DNA of 64,000 nucleotides from Epiperipatus broadwayi (lineage: Eukaryota; Onychophora; Udeonychophora; Euonychophora; Peripatidae). Positions within the stretch are counted from its first letter, which is position 1. Each line of letters opens with the position of its first letter. A program made the position numbers and the translations under genes. Under the pieces are notes generated by a model that was given only the letters and a program-made list of their open reading frames with translations, was not told the DNA's origin and ran no database searches. Location: the NCBI GenBank assembly GCA_028023455.1, contig JAQFVV010000350.1:246001-310000 (forward strand). The letters run 5' to 3'. Positions 12,655 through 24,249 of this stretch are shown piece after piece.

Positions 12655-12900
12655 TTCAACTAATGGATTTGTGTAAGGGGTGGAATGTGGCTGTTAGAGG
12701 ATTGCATTGGATCTGGGAATCTGGATACAGTGCTCTTGGCTCTGGGGCTCCTTGATGGTGGGAAAAACAGGCTGGGGGGTTGGTCAGGGAATGTTAGATA
12801 ATTGGGTATTGGATGGGAATTTTGATGCACAAAATGTTTTAGCATCTATTGATTGCAGGGACTTGCACTTGGTGGCACTGCTGAATGAAAAGGTCTGACA
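12655..12900 (+). repeat. Inverted hammerhead-repeat relic
   Basis: Opposite orientation to the copy just upstream: GGCTCCTTGATGGTGGG, GGAATGTTAGATAATTGGG, GGGAATTTTGATGCACAAA, ATTGATTGCAGGGACTTGCA and GGTGGCACTGCTG match the plus-strand form of the 45.4-kb unit. The stem II and GAAAC region is corrupted. It is G-rich compared with its surroundings. Confidence 0.55.
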
Positions 12901-12924
12901 CAGAAGACAGAATTTCCAGATAGC

Positions 12925-13140
12925 TGGAATAATACAAGACAAGCTATTATTTAAAGAAAATGATAAGGACCATAGAAAGAAACAATTATAGATTGATAGC
13001 AGTAATGTCAGTGTTATATAACATTGCTGTATTGGTTAGAACTGGTGGCAAAATAGATGGAAGAAAATAATATAGTGGGAGAAATGCAAGGAAGTTTTAG
13101 AATAAACAGGCATTTAGGAGATTGCTTTATAGGTATTTTT
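12925..13140 (+). pseudogene. Non-LTR reverse transcriptase fragment
   Basis: One frame gives NNYRLIAVMSVLYNIAVLVR, the equivalent of the NYRPI.L.SVLYK block of non-LTR RTs. Next, in a shifted frame, comes ENNIVGEMQGSFRINRHLGD, matching the N.....QAGFR.GR...D block. Only the fingers region (~70 codons) survives. It may belong to the family whose 3' ends lie at 22.0 and 43.0 kb, since those lack this region, but no overlap allows a test here. Confidence 0.55.
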
Positions 13141-13303
13141 CTATTTATATATCTAATTGAATATCACATGCACATTTAGCCAAATTATTTTGTGGATTGT
13201 GGATTATATCTGTGCAACATTCAAATGACTACATATATTTATAAATGTAGTCTTTGGATGGATTTGAATTAAATATTTATTTTTACTATTGTGTTATGGT
13301 ATC

Positions 13304-13750
13304 AGGCACGTGTTGGCAACTTATCAATGGCACTCTGATTGAACTGAAATAATAAAAAAAATATATTCTAATTACAGGGCATGCATTTGCACCATGACCT
13401 ACTATTGCATAAATGGTAATCATGATTCAGTTTAATTTACTAATTATTTTGTGCAATAAACGAGCATTTTTTTTTTGCCCAGGGAGGATTAATTTTGCCT
13501 GGGTTTTTTTATGACAATTGACCTTTGACATTTTTGTATGCAAATGTGTATTTAGAGTAAATTTACATTCAGACATAATATTATATCGATTAATTCATTT
13601 GAAACATTTCTATTCATAATTATATAATAATACATTTTCAGTTTTGATGTATTTACTTAAAAAAAGTTTATAGTTAATAATAGTTGGGTTAATGCATAAA
13701 TGAAATCTGCAAATACTTGAGACTTGATAATATCGTTCAGATATCGATCT
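13304..13750. repeat. Dispersed repeat, hAT-like end (copy 1)
   Basis: Aligns with 38330-38945 over TTATCAATGGCACTCTGATT, AATCATGATTCAGTTTAATT, AATTATTTTGTGCAATAAA, GGATTAATTTTGCCTGG, TCGATTAATTCATTTGAAA and TTGGGTTAATGCATAAATGAA. Its GTGTTGGCAACTTATC start resembles the GGTTGGCAAC ends of hAT derivatives. Unlike the copy at 38 kb it lacks the tRNA-like insert, so it represents the empty site. No protein is encoded. Confidence 0.65.
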
Positions 13751-15425
13751 CAAAGAAGTTAAAAATTACTTTTTCCCATAAATTTCTCATAGAAAAAAAT
13801 CCAAATGTCCAACATTTTAAAGAATATATAAAAAACTTTTAATTTTGAGTTAGATTTTTTATATCACAAAATGATGAATACAAGAAGTTCGTTAATCAGT
13901 TTTTTTAAATTGAACCATTGAAATCTAATTGCGTTTTGTCTATTCTGAATCGCTGTATATTAATCAGAAATTTTGTAAACAATACACATTTTTTTAAAGT
14001 GCCAACGAGATGAATTTTCTCCATGCAAAAGAAAATTTTAAGCATAACTTTCATGTGCAATATAATTTAACAAAACAAACTTTTCACATATGAGCCTATA
14101 TATTTTAAAATATTGAATGACTAATAATATAAGATCTAGTTTATAATGGGCTTCAAAAGTATATAATTTTGAAAGCCCATTATAACTGGACCAATTTTGA
14201 TAAATCATGTCAGCAATGTGGAATAACATTGGGACATAGATTCTGCATGACACCACTAAGAGTTTGACAACCCTGGTGTAGGGAATGATTATGCCAATAT
14301 AGTGCATGATCAAATGTGACACGAGAAAATGTCAGTTTATATTCAAGACAAATATAATTTTAATTTCCAGGTCTCTTTAATAATGAACTATTTCTTCTTA
14401 TTTTTATTGCTAGGTTTTATTTGCTTTTATGTGGTAATAACCAACACAGTTGATTATTTCCTGGTGTATGTTGATAATGAATTTGTGTGTATTTATTCTC
14501 TAAGCAGATGATTATTTCCTGCTTTATATTAATAATTAATCTGATCTGTTTTCTTGATATGGCCACACCAAGGTGGGTGTATCTTATATTATGTTTATTA
14601 CTGTGTAATCTTTTCATTATTATAAATTAGCATATTAGAAGAATTTGTGAAATACTTTTCTAGCCTAATGTATAGTATCCATAATGTTAAGAATATGAAA
14701 ATGCCATGATCTGAGAATTATTCAGATTGTATCTAGTATCGATGTAGTTAAAGTCTGTAAACTGAGTCTTCCCTGTTATACTACTCTTTAATTATGTACT
14801 TAGTAAAATATCTAAGCTGCAGTAAGATATTCATCCAGAGGTTATGGGAATATGTGAGCCTATTTACCATGTTAATGTTTCACATACATAATGCAACAAA
14901 GATTGTGAGAATAAATGTAATCATAGAATTAACAATAGTCAATAAATTTAAAATAATGATGAAACACTTCTAAACTATTTTCAATTACAACAAATCTACA
15001 AACTAATCAACTATGTATATCTAAGAATTAATAATTATAACTCATGTTGTAGCTGCTTAACTCATCTTGTATTTTAGATATATCATATCATTAATAAATG
15101 TGTACACACACTATATCTCTGCATCTGTATATTATTTAGTGCAATTGATGTTTGTATTAAGAGTTTTTTGTATCTCCTGATCTTAATGGGATATAAGAGA
15201 AAAGGGCATATATGTTAATATCAGGTGGTATAGTCACATGGAAATTATTCTGGCGATATAAGTAATGAGGTTTGACTTTGTATTGTGTGTGATAAATTTA
15301 TATATATGTTACACATACACAGGATAGTCACTGATTATTGCTTGGTTCATAGGATTAGTTTTGTGGTTACACAAGTCTGACTATTGCATGCATATATATA
15401 TATATATATTAAAAATAATTAATAT
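13751..15425. other. AT-rich DNA with a short hairpin
   Basis: No gene recognised. At 14142-14186, TTATAATGGGCTTCAAAA faces TTTTGAAAGCCCATTATAA across an 8-nt spacer, a near-perfect hairpin with an 18-bp stem of unknown function, possibly the remnant of a very short foldback element. Confidence 0.55.
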
Positions 15426-15430
15426 AAAGA

Positions 15431-15527
15431 TAATTAAATATAATATATAGTCTTTCAATTCACAGAAGAACTTTAGTAAACGGAATGGACTTTGTCAGAT
15501 TGAAAGACTATATATTATATTTAATTA
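15431..15527. repeat. Perfect inverted repeat, 29-bp arms
   Basis: The left arm (15431-15459) starts TAATTAAATATAATATATAG and ends TCTTTCAAT. The right arm (15499-15527) is its exact reverse complement (ATTGAAAGACTATATATTAT and onward). The 39-nt loop contains TCACAGAAGAACTTTAG. Perfect complementarity over 29 bp argues for recent origin or maintenance. No gene lies nearby, so function is unknown; it could be a tiny foldback or MITE. Confidence 0.8.
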
Positions 15528-15539
15528 CCATTATATTTA

Positions 15540-16936
15540 TTATTTTTATTGTTATTACAATATTTTTTAATTAACTGACATTTTATTAGTATTATATATC
15601 TATATATTATAAGCAGGTGCTGCCAACAAAGGATCTAATTATTCGTGAGATAAATTCTTTTTTTTTATATATATTGGTAGAATTTTTTTATTCATATAAG
15701 TTAGAATTTTTTTTTTAATAAGCTGGTGCCTTCAATATAATGCTCATTTACTGGACACATACCCCTGAGAAATTTGTTATCTTTATAATTTTATTTTACC
15801 CACTGTAAATTTCATTTTGTCTCATTAAATGCTAACCAAATCTAACCACTAAATTTTATTTTAATATATTAATTATTACACTAGGATTCTAACCAGTAAG
15901 TAGATTTTTAAAATTAAGTTGTTTTTTTTTCATTAACTAAACAATTTTTCTCTCTTTCTTTTTTCAATATGTTATTTGTTAGAATCTTAAGAAGATTCTA
16001 TATGATAAATTTTTGTGGTATAATGCAAATGCCCATATTTTATTTAATAAAGTAAAATTTTATTCTACTCAATTGGTATTTCAAACACAAATGCTTGTAT
16101 TAATTAAGCAATAAGAAGATGATGAGTATATATGTAGTCCATATGCAAATATGTATCGCTAATAGATCATACTTTTATCTACAGAGTAATATATTTCTAT
16201 TTATTTCATGCTTTAGTAAACTAGAAATTTGAAGGTTATCTGTTGACCTGCTTATTGTAGTTTTTTTAAACTTTTTTTTTGGATTTCTAGTAATAGTTAC
16301 CCATTCAAGTTTTTTTTTCCTGTGTGTAAGCATTAACTAATCAACATTGGGGCAGGACAGACCCAAACCACATATTGTATATATTGAAGCAGATGATCTG
16401 ATGCTCAGATCCTGCTTTACAGCCTGCCTAACCATGTTCAAATCCATCCTTATGCACATATATATATTTATTAGTACGTATATTTCTTTTGTTTTATTAT
16501 TTTAACATAAATAATGTAGATATTTATATATCTTAACCTAAAACCATTAAATAAATAAATAATTAATATTCTTTTCATGTGTACACATGCGTAATAGATA
16601 AATTTATATATTTTCAGTGTAGGAGATTAAAAATCTTAAAAATTATATTATATAAAATTGTATTTAAAAATCATATATGAAACTTATTATTTCTCTATAT
16701 TTAATTTAGCAGTCAGAAATGATGCAATTCTTTTAAAAAGTTTCTCGAAAACAATTACCCGGAAAAGCCCATTAGTTAAAAGAAAAAGATTACAATTTTG
16801 TAATAGTAAAATAAATCCATTAGTGGAAATTTTGTCCATGCCAACTTGTTTTAAAATCATAAGACTTATTTTAAAACAAGCGTTCGAGAAACTGATAACA
16901 GAATTGCATTGTTTCAAAAGTCTTACAATATAAAAA
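15540..16936. other. AT-rich DNA with a possible SINE relic
   Basis: No coding exon recognised. At 16378-16460 TATTGAAGCAGATGATCTGA...CCATGTTCAAATCCATCC includes a GTTCAAATCC box resembling an RNA polymerase III B box. Related sequence appears near 29460 and 31330, so it may be an old SINE, but no A box was identified. Confidence 0.45.
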
Positions 16937-17200
16937 GGATCCGGTCAGCCGATTTTAGCTGTGCTTAAGTGATTAAAATGCCTCAGGTCCAGCAGTAGTT
17001 GCTATGCTACATCACCAACAAAGAGTATAAATACTGCTGGATTTGAATCCAAGAGAGAGGAGACAACCATAAATTTCATGATGCTAAACCAAATTCATGT
17101 CAGTCTGAAATTTTATCCAATGTGCTGTGAGTAGGGGACATTTCACCTTCCCCTCCATTCCAATGTGCTTTTCCCATAACACAGCTCCGGATCCCGTACT
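16937..17200. repeat. Unclassified GC-richer repeat-like segment
   Basis: Bounded by GGATCCGGTC at 16937 and CCGGATCCCG at about 17188. It includes CTGCTGGATTTGAATCCAAG, with a GGATTTGAATCC box similar to a pol III B box. No open frame and no second copy in the window; the SINE interpretation is inference. Confidence 0.35.
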
Positions 17201-18160
17201 TATGAACTCTAAATATCTGACAATAAATTAAATGCTACATATCATGTCATATTTAAACCCTAGATCTAGTGCACTAATGCTGATGAACATTACTCGTATC
17301 AAGGACTGCTACTCCAGATATCATGGTAAAAGAACTTTAGCCACTCTTGATTATCAAATTCAGCCTTTTTTATAGTAACTATCATCCTGACACTATATTC
17401 TGATACTATGTTTAAATGTTTTCATATTATGTAACTTTCTATAATATAACTCTATATAACTTATCCTCATTAAGCCTCTATTAATATGTTTTCCTTTTTT
17501 TATTTCCATGCGGCAAATAACTCTAGTTTATTATATTTTATGTATTTATCTTTTAAAATGCTAATAATATTTTCAAAATCTCTAACATATATTTCATTTC
17601 TATTTTCCTACCCTTTACTTATGGTGTAATTAAGAATGTAAATTAATTAAAAACAAGTCTTATTCAACTTATGCAGGTGTTCGCGATTTAGGAAAAACAA
17701 AGTCATTAAATTATAAAATTTGCTATAGAAAACAGATCAACATCTGTTTTCCTAAAAATGTTTATTTTTTTTTCTAAATAATAATAATGCACTATTCTTA
17801 ACTTTTAATGTATTTTATATCTATAAAATCTATATTTTATCCCAACTATTACCACAACCCCATTTATTTATGTATCAACTTATTTACCTTCATAATAGCA
17901 TTTATTGACCGAGATTGGTATTTATTAAACATGTGGGGAGTTATGAATAACTTAAAATAAAATGGAGGGGGAATCTTTATGTCTTAAAATTCTGTATTTT
18001 AGTTAAATTTATCAACCATGCCTGTTTAGCGATTAGATCATACCATTATGCAGGGTATTCTATAATTTATGGGTATTAAATAAGTAAGATAATCTATAAA
18101 GCTATATATTGTGTTATCCCAAGCGTTGTGTGCATATGGGCATATTCATTTTTATATTAA
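17201..18160. other. AT-rich DNA, nothing recognised
   Basis: No gene or classified repeat seen. Confidence 0.5.
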
Positions 18161-18162
18161 AT

Positions 18163-18470
18163 ATTAGAGCTTCTCTTACTCAGAGATATCGCAAAACTCG
18201 AGCCCCATTATCCTTCTCAAAGTCCAAGAACCAGGCTGTAAAACCACCCTGGAGATGTATATTAGAGCTTCTCTTACTCGGAGATATCGCAAAACTCGAG
18301 CCCCATTATCCTTCTCAAAGTCCAAGAACCAGGCTGTAAAACCACCCTGGAGATGTATTCGTTTACATGTATTTGTGCTTCTCTTACTGGGAGGTATCAC
18401 AAAGTCAAGCCACATTATCCTTCTCAAAGTCCATGAACCAGGCTATAAAACCACCCTGGGGACGTATTCG
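18163..18470. repeat. Minisatellite, three units of ~98 bp
   Basis: TTAGAGCTTCTCTTACTC starts at 18163 and 18261; a third, more diverged unit starts at about 18371 (TGTGCTTCTCTTACTGGGAG). Each contains ATCGCAAAACTCGAGCCCC-like sequence, TTATCCTTCTCAAAGTCCA, AACCAGGCTGTAAAACCACC and CTGGAGATGTAT. The first two are almost identical with a 98-bp period; the third is offset by ~12 bp. The overlapping open frames on both strands repeat the same peptide and are shadows of the minisatellite. Confidence 0.85.
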
Positions 18471-19319
18471 TTTATATGTGCATGCATTATATGGGGATCG
18501 CTCTGGCAAAACCAGCCCAAATAATGCATCGCCGACCGCTCTTCATTTCTAAACCAATCCTGCCAATGCTTGCAGAGTAAATCGGTAATTCTCGTCCAAT
18601 TATTTTCATAAAGCACACACCAGGATCCATAACTGGACCACATAAGTCTGCCGCCATGCATGTACCACCTTCATTATATTTCTAGTAAACCCATGAACAT
18701 CCATAAGCCATAATGTTGTGATTTTGCTAAACAGACATCTATGTCCATTATTTAAGATGCGCGTCATTGCCATGAATTTATTATTATTAATATAAATATT
18801 CATTAGCCATCCCATACGTCTGCCATTTGATAAGCCATATTAATAATTATATTCTGTATAAATGTAATGCTTCTTTATTAAACAATTATTTTCTTTCAAA
18901 TCGGTTAAATGCTATTTTGTTTTCTCTGGGGGTGGAATAGTATTTCAATAGTACATTTCTAATAGCGCTAATTCTTTAAGATATCTATTATTGACATAGC
19001 TGCAAATATAAGCAAAATTATTGTAAAATCTGATTTCTGATGTATAAATCAGAGACAATCTTAGTTCCTAAAATCAACTATTATATAATATTTATGAGGC
19101 TAGTGTCTGACAAATAATCAGACACATTTATTTATGTTTTATTGATATAATAAATCTTAAAATATATATCATACATTTTCAAATCATTGCTTTCTTTTAT
19201 TTAAATTACTATTAATTTATGTTATGCTCATGATGACTAGATGATCTCCACTAAAATACATAATTAATATGCAAGGTCACAAGCTTTCATTGCTCCTAAA
19301 TTATAGTTCAGTTTAAGTT
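18471..19319. other. No gene recognised
   Basis: 18471-18830 is somewhat GC-richer (GATCGCTCTGGCAAAACCAG, CACCAGGATCCATAACTGG), without a convincing coding frame or second copy. The remainder is AT-rich. Confidence 0.45.
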
Positions 19320-19564
19320 AGTCTATCATTAAATTTAGCTTAGAGTCTTGTTGTGTCTCTGATGAGTGATGCCAGTGGTGAGAAATGAAATTAGATCAAT
19401 ATCATCAGGATTGTTGCTCATAATGTTGGTAGATCTGGGAAATAGGCAAATAGGTCAGAATTCATGAGTGTTCCTGACTTATGTATCTTGTGCATGATTG
19501 GATTCGAGGTACTTTTGCCTAGATGCTAGATCTTGTTATGTGAACATACAAAACTGACTAGTAC

Positions 19565-19620
<56 letters not shown>
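19320..19620 (+). repeat. SINE-like repeat followed by (TA)n
   Basis: Shares GGCAAATAGG, TTCCTGACTTATGTATCTTG, TGATTGGATTCGAGGTACTT, TTGCCTAGAT and AATACATGAT-like sequence with 35620-35750. Part of it (ATTGGATTCGAGGTACTTTT) matches ATTGGGTTTGAAGTACATTT at 36868. It ends in a (TA)n tract at 19567-19617. These copies of similar length with one shared 3' body suggest a SINE family; the clearest B-box-like sequence is in the 36.8-kb copy. Confidence 0.55.
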
Positions 19621-19679
19621 GTTAATTTTTTAATAAGTATATATATATATATATATTTGTATATAAGGCAAATAATGGG

Positions 19680-20628
19680 GAATGGATGGACAAATTTGGA
19701 AATGAAACAGCAAACATTCACTTAGAATAATGGCTGAGGGAGAAGGACCAATTAAGTTGAAAATAAATAGTTATAATAATTTTAGATAGTAATTTGAATA
19801 TCAACATGGACAACAGCATAGAGTCAGATACAAATATCTAGGATAATACAAATATAGAGTCAGAAAATGAAGTATCTGTAGGTCAGAGCCCTGATATCAT
19901 TCTCAAAGATCCATGCAAGGTCATATATACTAACAGACACATCATAAATGAATATGAACAAACAGAAGAGAGCATCATGATATAAATAATGATAGAAATG
20001 ACAAAAGACTCAGAACATATGAGAAAATATCCAGAACAAATGAGAAAATTTCAAAACAATTGAGAAAATATTCAGAGCAAAAAATAAAAGACATGGAACA
20101 AAGACAGAAGTAATTATAATGGATAGGATAAAAGGTTTAGAACAAATGAAAAAAAATCATAACAAAGAGAACAAAGAGAGGAACCAAGGTTCATAGAGTT
20201 GATAGAAAGCATGAACCAGAATCAAAAACATAAAAAGAGTCAAGTAAAGAAACAGATGAAAAAGAAACGAAATTGAACAAAAGAAAGACATTAGCAACAT
20301 TAGAAAAAACAAGAAGGTACTAAAAAAGAAATGCAGGAAATTATGGCAGAATTTCAACAGAATATAACAGTAAGACACCAAAAAGTGGTGGTTGATTAAA
20401 AAGAAATATAAAGTCTATAAGAGAATGTTGGAAAAAATTACTGAATGATCAATGCCAAACTCACAGCAAGTTGGAAGAGATAGAAAATTCTAGCTATTAC
20501 CAAACAGAGAACCATGAAAGAGAAATTCAAAAGATAAAACTAAGTTAGGAAAAGGTAGAAGCAGAAATGAATTAATGGGAGAAGGAAGATACCAGAAATT
20601 TGAAAAGCAAACAACAAGAGACAAAACT
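19680..20628 (+). pseudogene. Gypsy element, gag-like coiled-coil remnant
   Basis: Very A-rich plus strand encoding, across many frame changes, Lys/Glu/Gln-rich peptides such as SENEVSVGQSPDIILKDP and MQEIMAEFQQNI. The heptad-like charge pattern resembles the coiled-coil N-terminal gag half of the LTR element at 52.0-53.3 kb. Position directly 5' of a Gypsy protease and polymerase series (22.6-26.7 kb, same strand) supports gag identity. It is split from them by the hammerhead array and a non-LTR fragment. No LTR was found upstream. Confidence 0.5.
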
Positions 20629-21960
20629 ATCAAAATATCACATAATGACAATTTCATATGCTTACACAAGCTGTTAGTCAGAGTTCCAAACTTTTCCATA
20701 CAGTAGTGCCACCAAATGAAAGCCTTCATAATCAATGGATGCAGTAAGATTAAGCATAAAATCCCTATCTAGTGCCTACTGATCCAACATTTCCAGACTA
20801 GTTTCTAGCTTGGAGATTTCATCAGTGAGAAACCTTAGATTTGATAGCACTGCACCTAGATCTTAGGATCTAATGTAACCCTCCAGCAACACCTTTTACC
20901 TACTTGGTCAACTATAAAGCTAGAAGCCAAACATGAAAACACCACAATGTTTCCAACCCAGGCTTATTCATGTGTATAGCATAGTTCAGCTTCGATATAT
21001 TTTGGGATCTGGTTTTTCAAAAACCAAAGTCACAATTACTCTATGGGCAGGATAGGTATAAAACTATCAAAACCACAGGAACACCATTTCATATGCTTAC
21101 ACATGCTGTTAATAAAAGTACCAAACTCTCCATACAGTAGTATCACTAAGTGTAGTCTTCAAAATCAATGAATGCAGGAAGATTTGTGCATAAAATCCCT
21201 ATCTAGTGTCTATCTATCCATTACCCAAAACAAGTTTCTAACTTGCAGCTTTCATCAATTTGCAACCTTGGATTTGAGACTATTTGACCTAGATCATAGG
21301 ATTTGATGCAACCCTCCAGCAGCCTTTTACCTGTATGGTTAACTATAAAGCTAGAAGCCCAAAATGAAAGAATCATAACATTTCCAACCTCACTCATTTA
21401 TTTGTACAGTCATATAGATCTTAACTCAGTTCAGCACCCATATATTTTGGTGTATTTGGTTTTTCAAAAATTATAGTCATTATTATCCTATGGAAAGGAT
21501 AAGTATAACTATCAAAATATCACATGATAATCATTTCCATATGCTTTACACATGCTATTAATAAGAGTACCAAACTCTCCATACAGTATTGCTACCAAGT
21601 TGAAGCCTTTGTAATCAATGGATGCAGAAAGGTTTATGCATAAAATACCCAACTAGTGCCTACTCATCCAACATCCCCAGACTAGTTTCTAGCTTGTAGC
21701 TTTCATCAATGAAAAGACTTGGATTTGAGAGTACTGCATCTAGATCTTAGGATCTAAAGCAACCCTCCGATCCTAAGATCTAGGTGTAGTATTATCAAAT
21801 CCAAGGTTGTTCTTTGATGAAGGTTACAAACTAGAAACTAGTCTGGGAATGTTGGATGAATAGGCACTAAAGAGGATTTATGTACAAATGTTTCTGAATC
21901 CTTTGATTATGAAGGTCTGCACTAGGTGGCAATACTCTATAGAGAGTTGGATAAAGAATT
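20629..21960 (-). repeat. Tandem hammerhead repeat array (retrozyme-like), ~442-bp unit
   Basis: Three direct units start near 20629, 21064 and 21499 (each CTATCAAAA-(T/C)-C-A-CA, ATATGCTTACACA-GCTGTTA, CCATACAGTAGTGC, AATCAATGGATGCAG, CCTA(C/T)TGATCCAACAT, CTAGTTTCTAGCTT). Cleavage-site positions at 20796 and 21680 give a mean unit of 442 bp. A fourth, inverted partial unit runs 21770-21955. Hammerhead regions on the minus strand are 20784-20838 (CTGATGA and ACTAGTC intact, weak stem II), 21217-21270 (core TTGATGA, degraded cleavage site) and 21668-21722 (core TTGATGA, otherwise well kept); on the plus strand 21801-21855 (TTGATGA). The conserved C at the core start is T in three of four, which should abolish cleavage. 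Tandem organisation with one hammerhead per unit is the retrozyme hallmark. Confidence 0.75.
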
Positions 21961-22612
21961 TATATCAGTATATTTGTACAAAAGATGGGATGATTGTGTT
22001 AAGAGGATTATTGAGTATTATAGTAGTAAGGAATTGGATAAAAGAATAAATTTATTAATAAAGACTAGGGAGTTAGAGAGATGGAGAAATAGTATGGAGA
22101 ATAAAAAGAGTTTAAATATATATAGAAATAAACAGAATATTAGGTGTGAGTTAATATATGATAATAGTAAGGAAAGTAGTTTATTGTTTAAGGCTCAATG
22201 GGATCTTTAGCTACAAAAGAATATACATGTAAATGGAAAAATATGGGTGATTTATTTTGTAAATTATGTAAGGAAGGAATAGAAAATATTAGGCATTTGT
22301 TAATTGAATGTAAATGGTTGAAAACAGAAAGGGTACGTATAATGAAGTTGTGGAAAAATAAATATGAAAAGAGTGATTATACAGAAAGTGAATTATTGGT
22401 TTTTATGCTGGGTTTGGGAAAAGATAAGGGGGATTTAGATATAATGGTTATAGAGTTGACAAAGATTATGTTGTGAAAATGGGATAGAGCAGATTATGGG
22501 TAAATTTAGAGTGGGGAATGTAAAATAAAGTGGCTAACAGGTTTATCTGGGCATAATTGCTGAGATATTCTTGACTTCGTTTAAGGAGAAGCCATAATAC
22601 ATCACATCACAT
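21957..22612 (+). mobile_element. Non-LTR retrotransposon 3' end (copy 1)
   Basis: Encodes the C-terminus of a non-LTR polyprotein: ELDKRINLLIKTRELERWRN, SLNIYRNKQNIRCEL, then after a frame change a C-x2-C-x8-H-x4-C knuckle (FCKLCKEGIENIRHLLIEC) as in the C-terminal domain of many non-LTR RTs, then LLVFMLGLGKDKGDLD. A 3' UTR (GGTTTATCTGGGCATAATTG, GAGATATTCTTGACTTCG) ends in an ACATC repeat at about 22595-22612. The same coding end, UTR and tail are found inverted at 42882-43535. This copy retains ~20 bp (near 22195-22215) absent from the other. It is inserted beside the hammerhead array inside the Gypsy remnant. Clade not determined. Confidence 0.8.
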
Positions 22613-23700
22613 CATTTTGACAAAGTACAAGACTTTTATAATAAAACCCTTAATCAAATAAGAAATAAATTGAATAATCTGAATATCCCATTGAATCCAA
22701 GTGTAAAATACCATGAAAGGAAAGTGGAAGTTCAAAAAATCCTACATGGAATCCACATGACTACATGCTACAGTAGTTTCACTTACCAGTAGAGCTGAAT
22801 ATAGAGAATATCTGATTAAAATATGTAGAAGTGAGAAAAGAGAAAGTAATATTCAGACCATGGCTAAATTTGTTCAAGTAAAATGGTTGAAAGGTGATAT
22901 TCGGGATAGCCCATTGTAACCATCTGAGGTGTTTTAAGGAACTGTTTTTGTTTCACCAGCTCAAGGCAGAAAACAAACTGCCATATCAAATAATTCCTTA
23001 CATGGAACTGCATGAGATGTTGTGGTGTTTAAAGTTTAAACCTGGCATTTGGAGATTACTGTATCACATTACTAAGGAGTTTCTGTAGTGAAGAATGACA
23101 GGACAACATACTACATAGAGTATACCAAGATATCCAACAGTAATAGGTGAAACCCATATTTACTTTTTTAAACAAATAGCTAAACTCAAATCTTTGACTA
23201 TCTCCCCACTTCAGTACAGGTTGTCAAGACAATACAGTAAACTTCTGCACAAATTCAGCAGATAATGCTAAGTCATAGCAAAAGCAGCACTGAAGGGATA
23301 GCAGGATTCCTTGCTGCTATTGATTTTTGGCAACTTAGGCAAGAACCACCAGAGAAAGTAAGGAAAACAGACCAGCCTAAGTTGCTTGGCATATCTTATG
23401 GCCTTGTATTTTCTTGACAGAAATCAGATAAAGATTCCAGACCAACCATCTGATAGAGAACAAAGCAAAAAAAGGATCTCAGAGCCAATTATGCAGATAT
23501 GTCAGCCTGAATCAAATCTGGGTAAAGTGATGAAACTTATGAAGAGACCAGGGAAATTGAAAAGAACTTCATGGGTGTCCTTCAAAGTAGGATCTCAAAG
23601 AATAACAATGGGACAATCAAATTTATTCAAAAGACTTACTGCACTTTTTATTCAACATAATTTCCAAAAGAGAAAATGTACTAATCATGAACCTGTCTTG
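22613..23700 (+). pseudogene. Gypsy element, gag to protease remnant
   Basis: Continuation of the Gypsy remnant after the nested insertions. Degraded frames give AYLMALYFLDRNQIKIPDQP and LIQHNFQKRKC-type peptides, with stops throughout. No zinc knuckle could be identified with confidence. Assignment rests on position between gag-like and protease sequence on the same strand. Confidence 0.45.
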
Positions 23701-24010
23701 CTTGATGGCAAAAATTGAAATAAAAGAAATGTTGGCTCCTGCCCTTTTGAACACAGGTAGCCATATATCACTAATTTCCAAGAAATTTTTTTACAAATTA
23801 GGAGCAGAGTAAAAGCAGTATCCATCTTACCAATTAAGCAAACCCATGTCACCATGACCAATGGAAGGACCATTAAGACAGAAACTATGAAAGCATGAAT
23901 GGAGGTCACAATTGTATTGATCATAGTGGAATATGCATTTCTCATCATGCTGAGGCTTATACAGAGTGTGGTTGTAGAGCTAGACTTTCTATATTGACAC
24001 AATTGTGTCA
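23700..24010 (+). pseudogene. Gypsy aspartic protease remnant, catalytic Asp lost
   Basis: Frame beginning near 23716 gives IEIKEMLAPALLNTGSHISL then ISKKFFYKLG, matching the retropepsin active-site pattern (hydrophobic-hydrophobic-DTG-A/S-x-S-x-I). The catalytic Asp is Asn (NTGS), so the enzyme would be dead even without the following stops. It sits just 5' of the RT, as in Gypsy. Confidence 0.7.
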
Positions 24011-24249
24011 TTGATTACTGTTATGGAATACTTAATTTAATTCTCATGATTGATATTCTAGATATATAAGAACAGAATATTTTACAACAATAAATACATT
24101 CAAATGAGATTCAATGCAAGATAAAGGTATCTGCTCTATCAACTAAAGAGAAAAAGCAGCAATTAACCAGAATCTTGATGGAGCATTCTCGGGTACTTTT
24201 AACAATCCACCAAATGCAGGCATATGTTCACCATATTCATATTAAAAAG

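Noticed and set aside
19370-19410. CTGATGAG ... GAGAAATG resembling a hammerhead core
   Set aside because: The sequence between the boxes (GTGATGCCAGTGGTGA) cannot form stem II, and no stem I or cleavage triplet is in place.
20629-21960. CRISPR-like or satellite interpretation of the spaced repeats
   Set aside because: Units are ~442 bp, eukaryotic context, no short repeat with unique spacers; the hammerhead in each unit explains them better.
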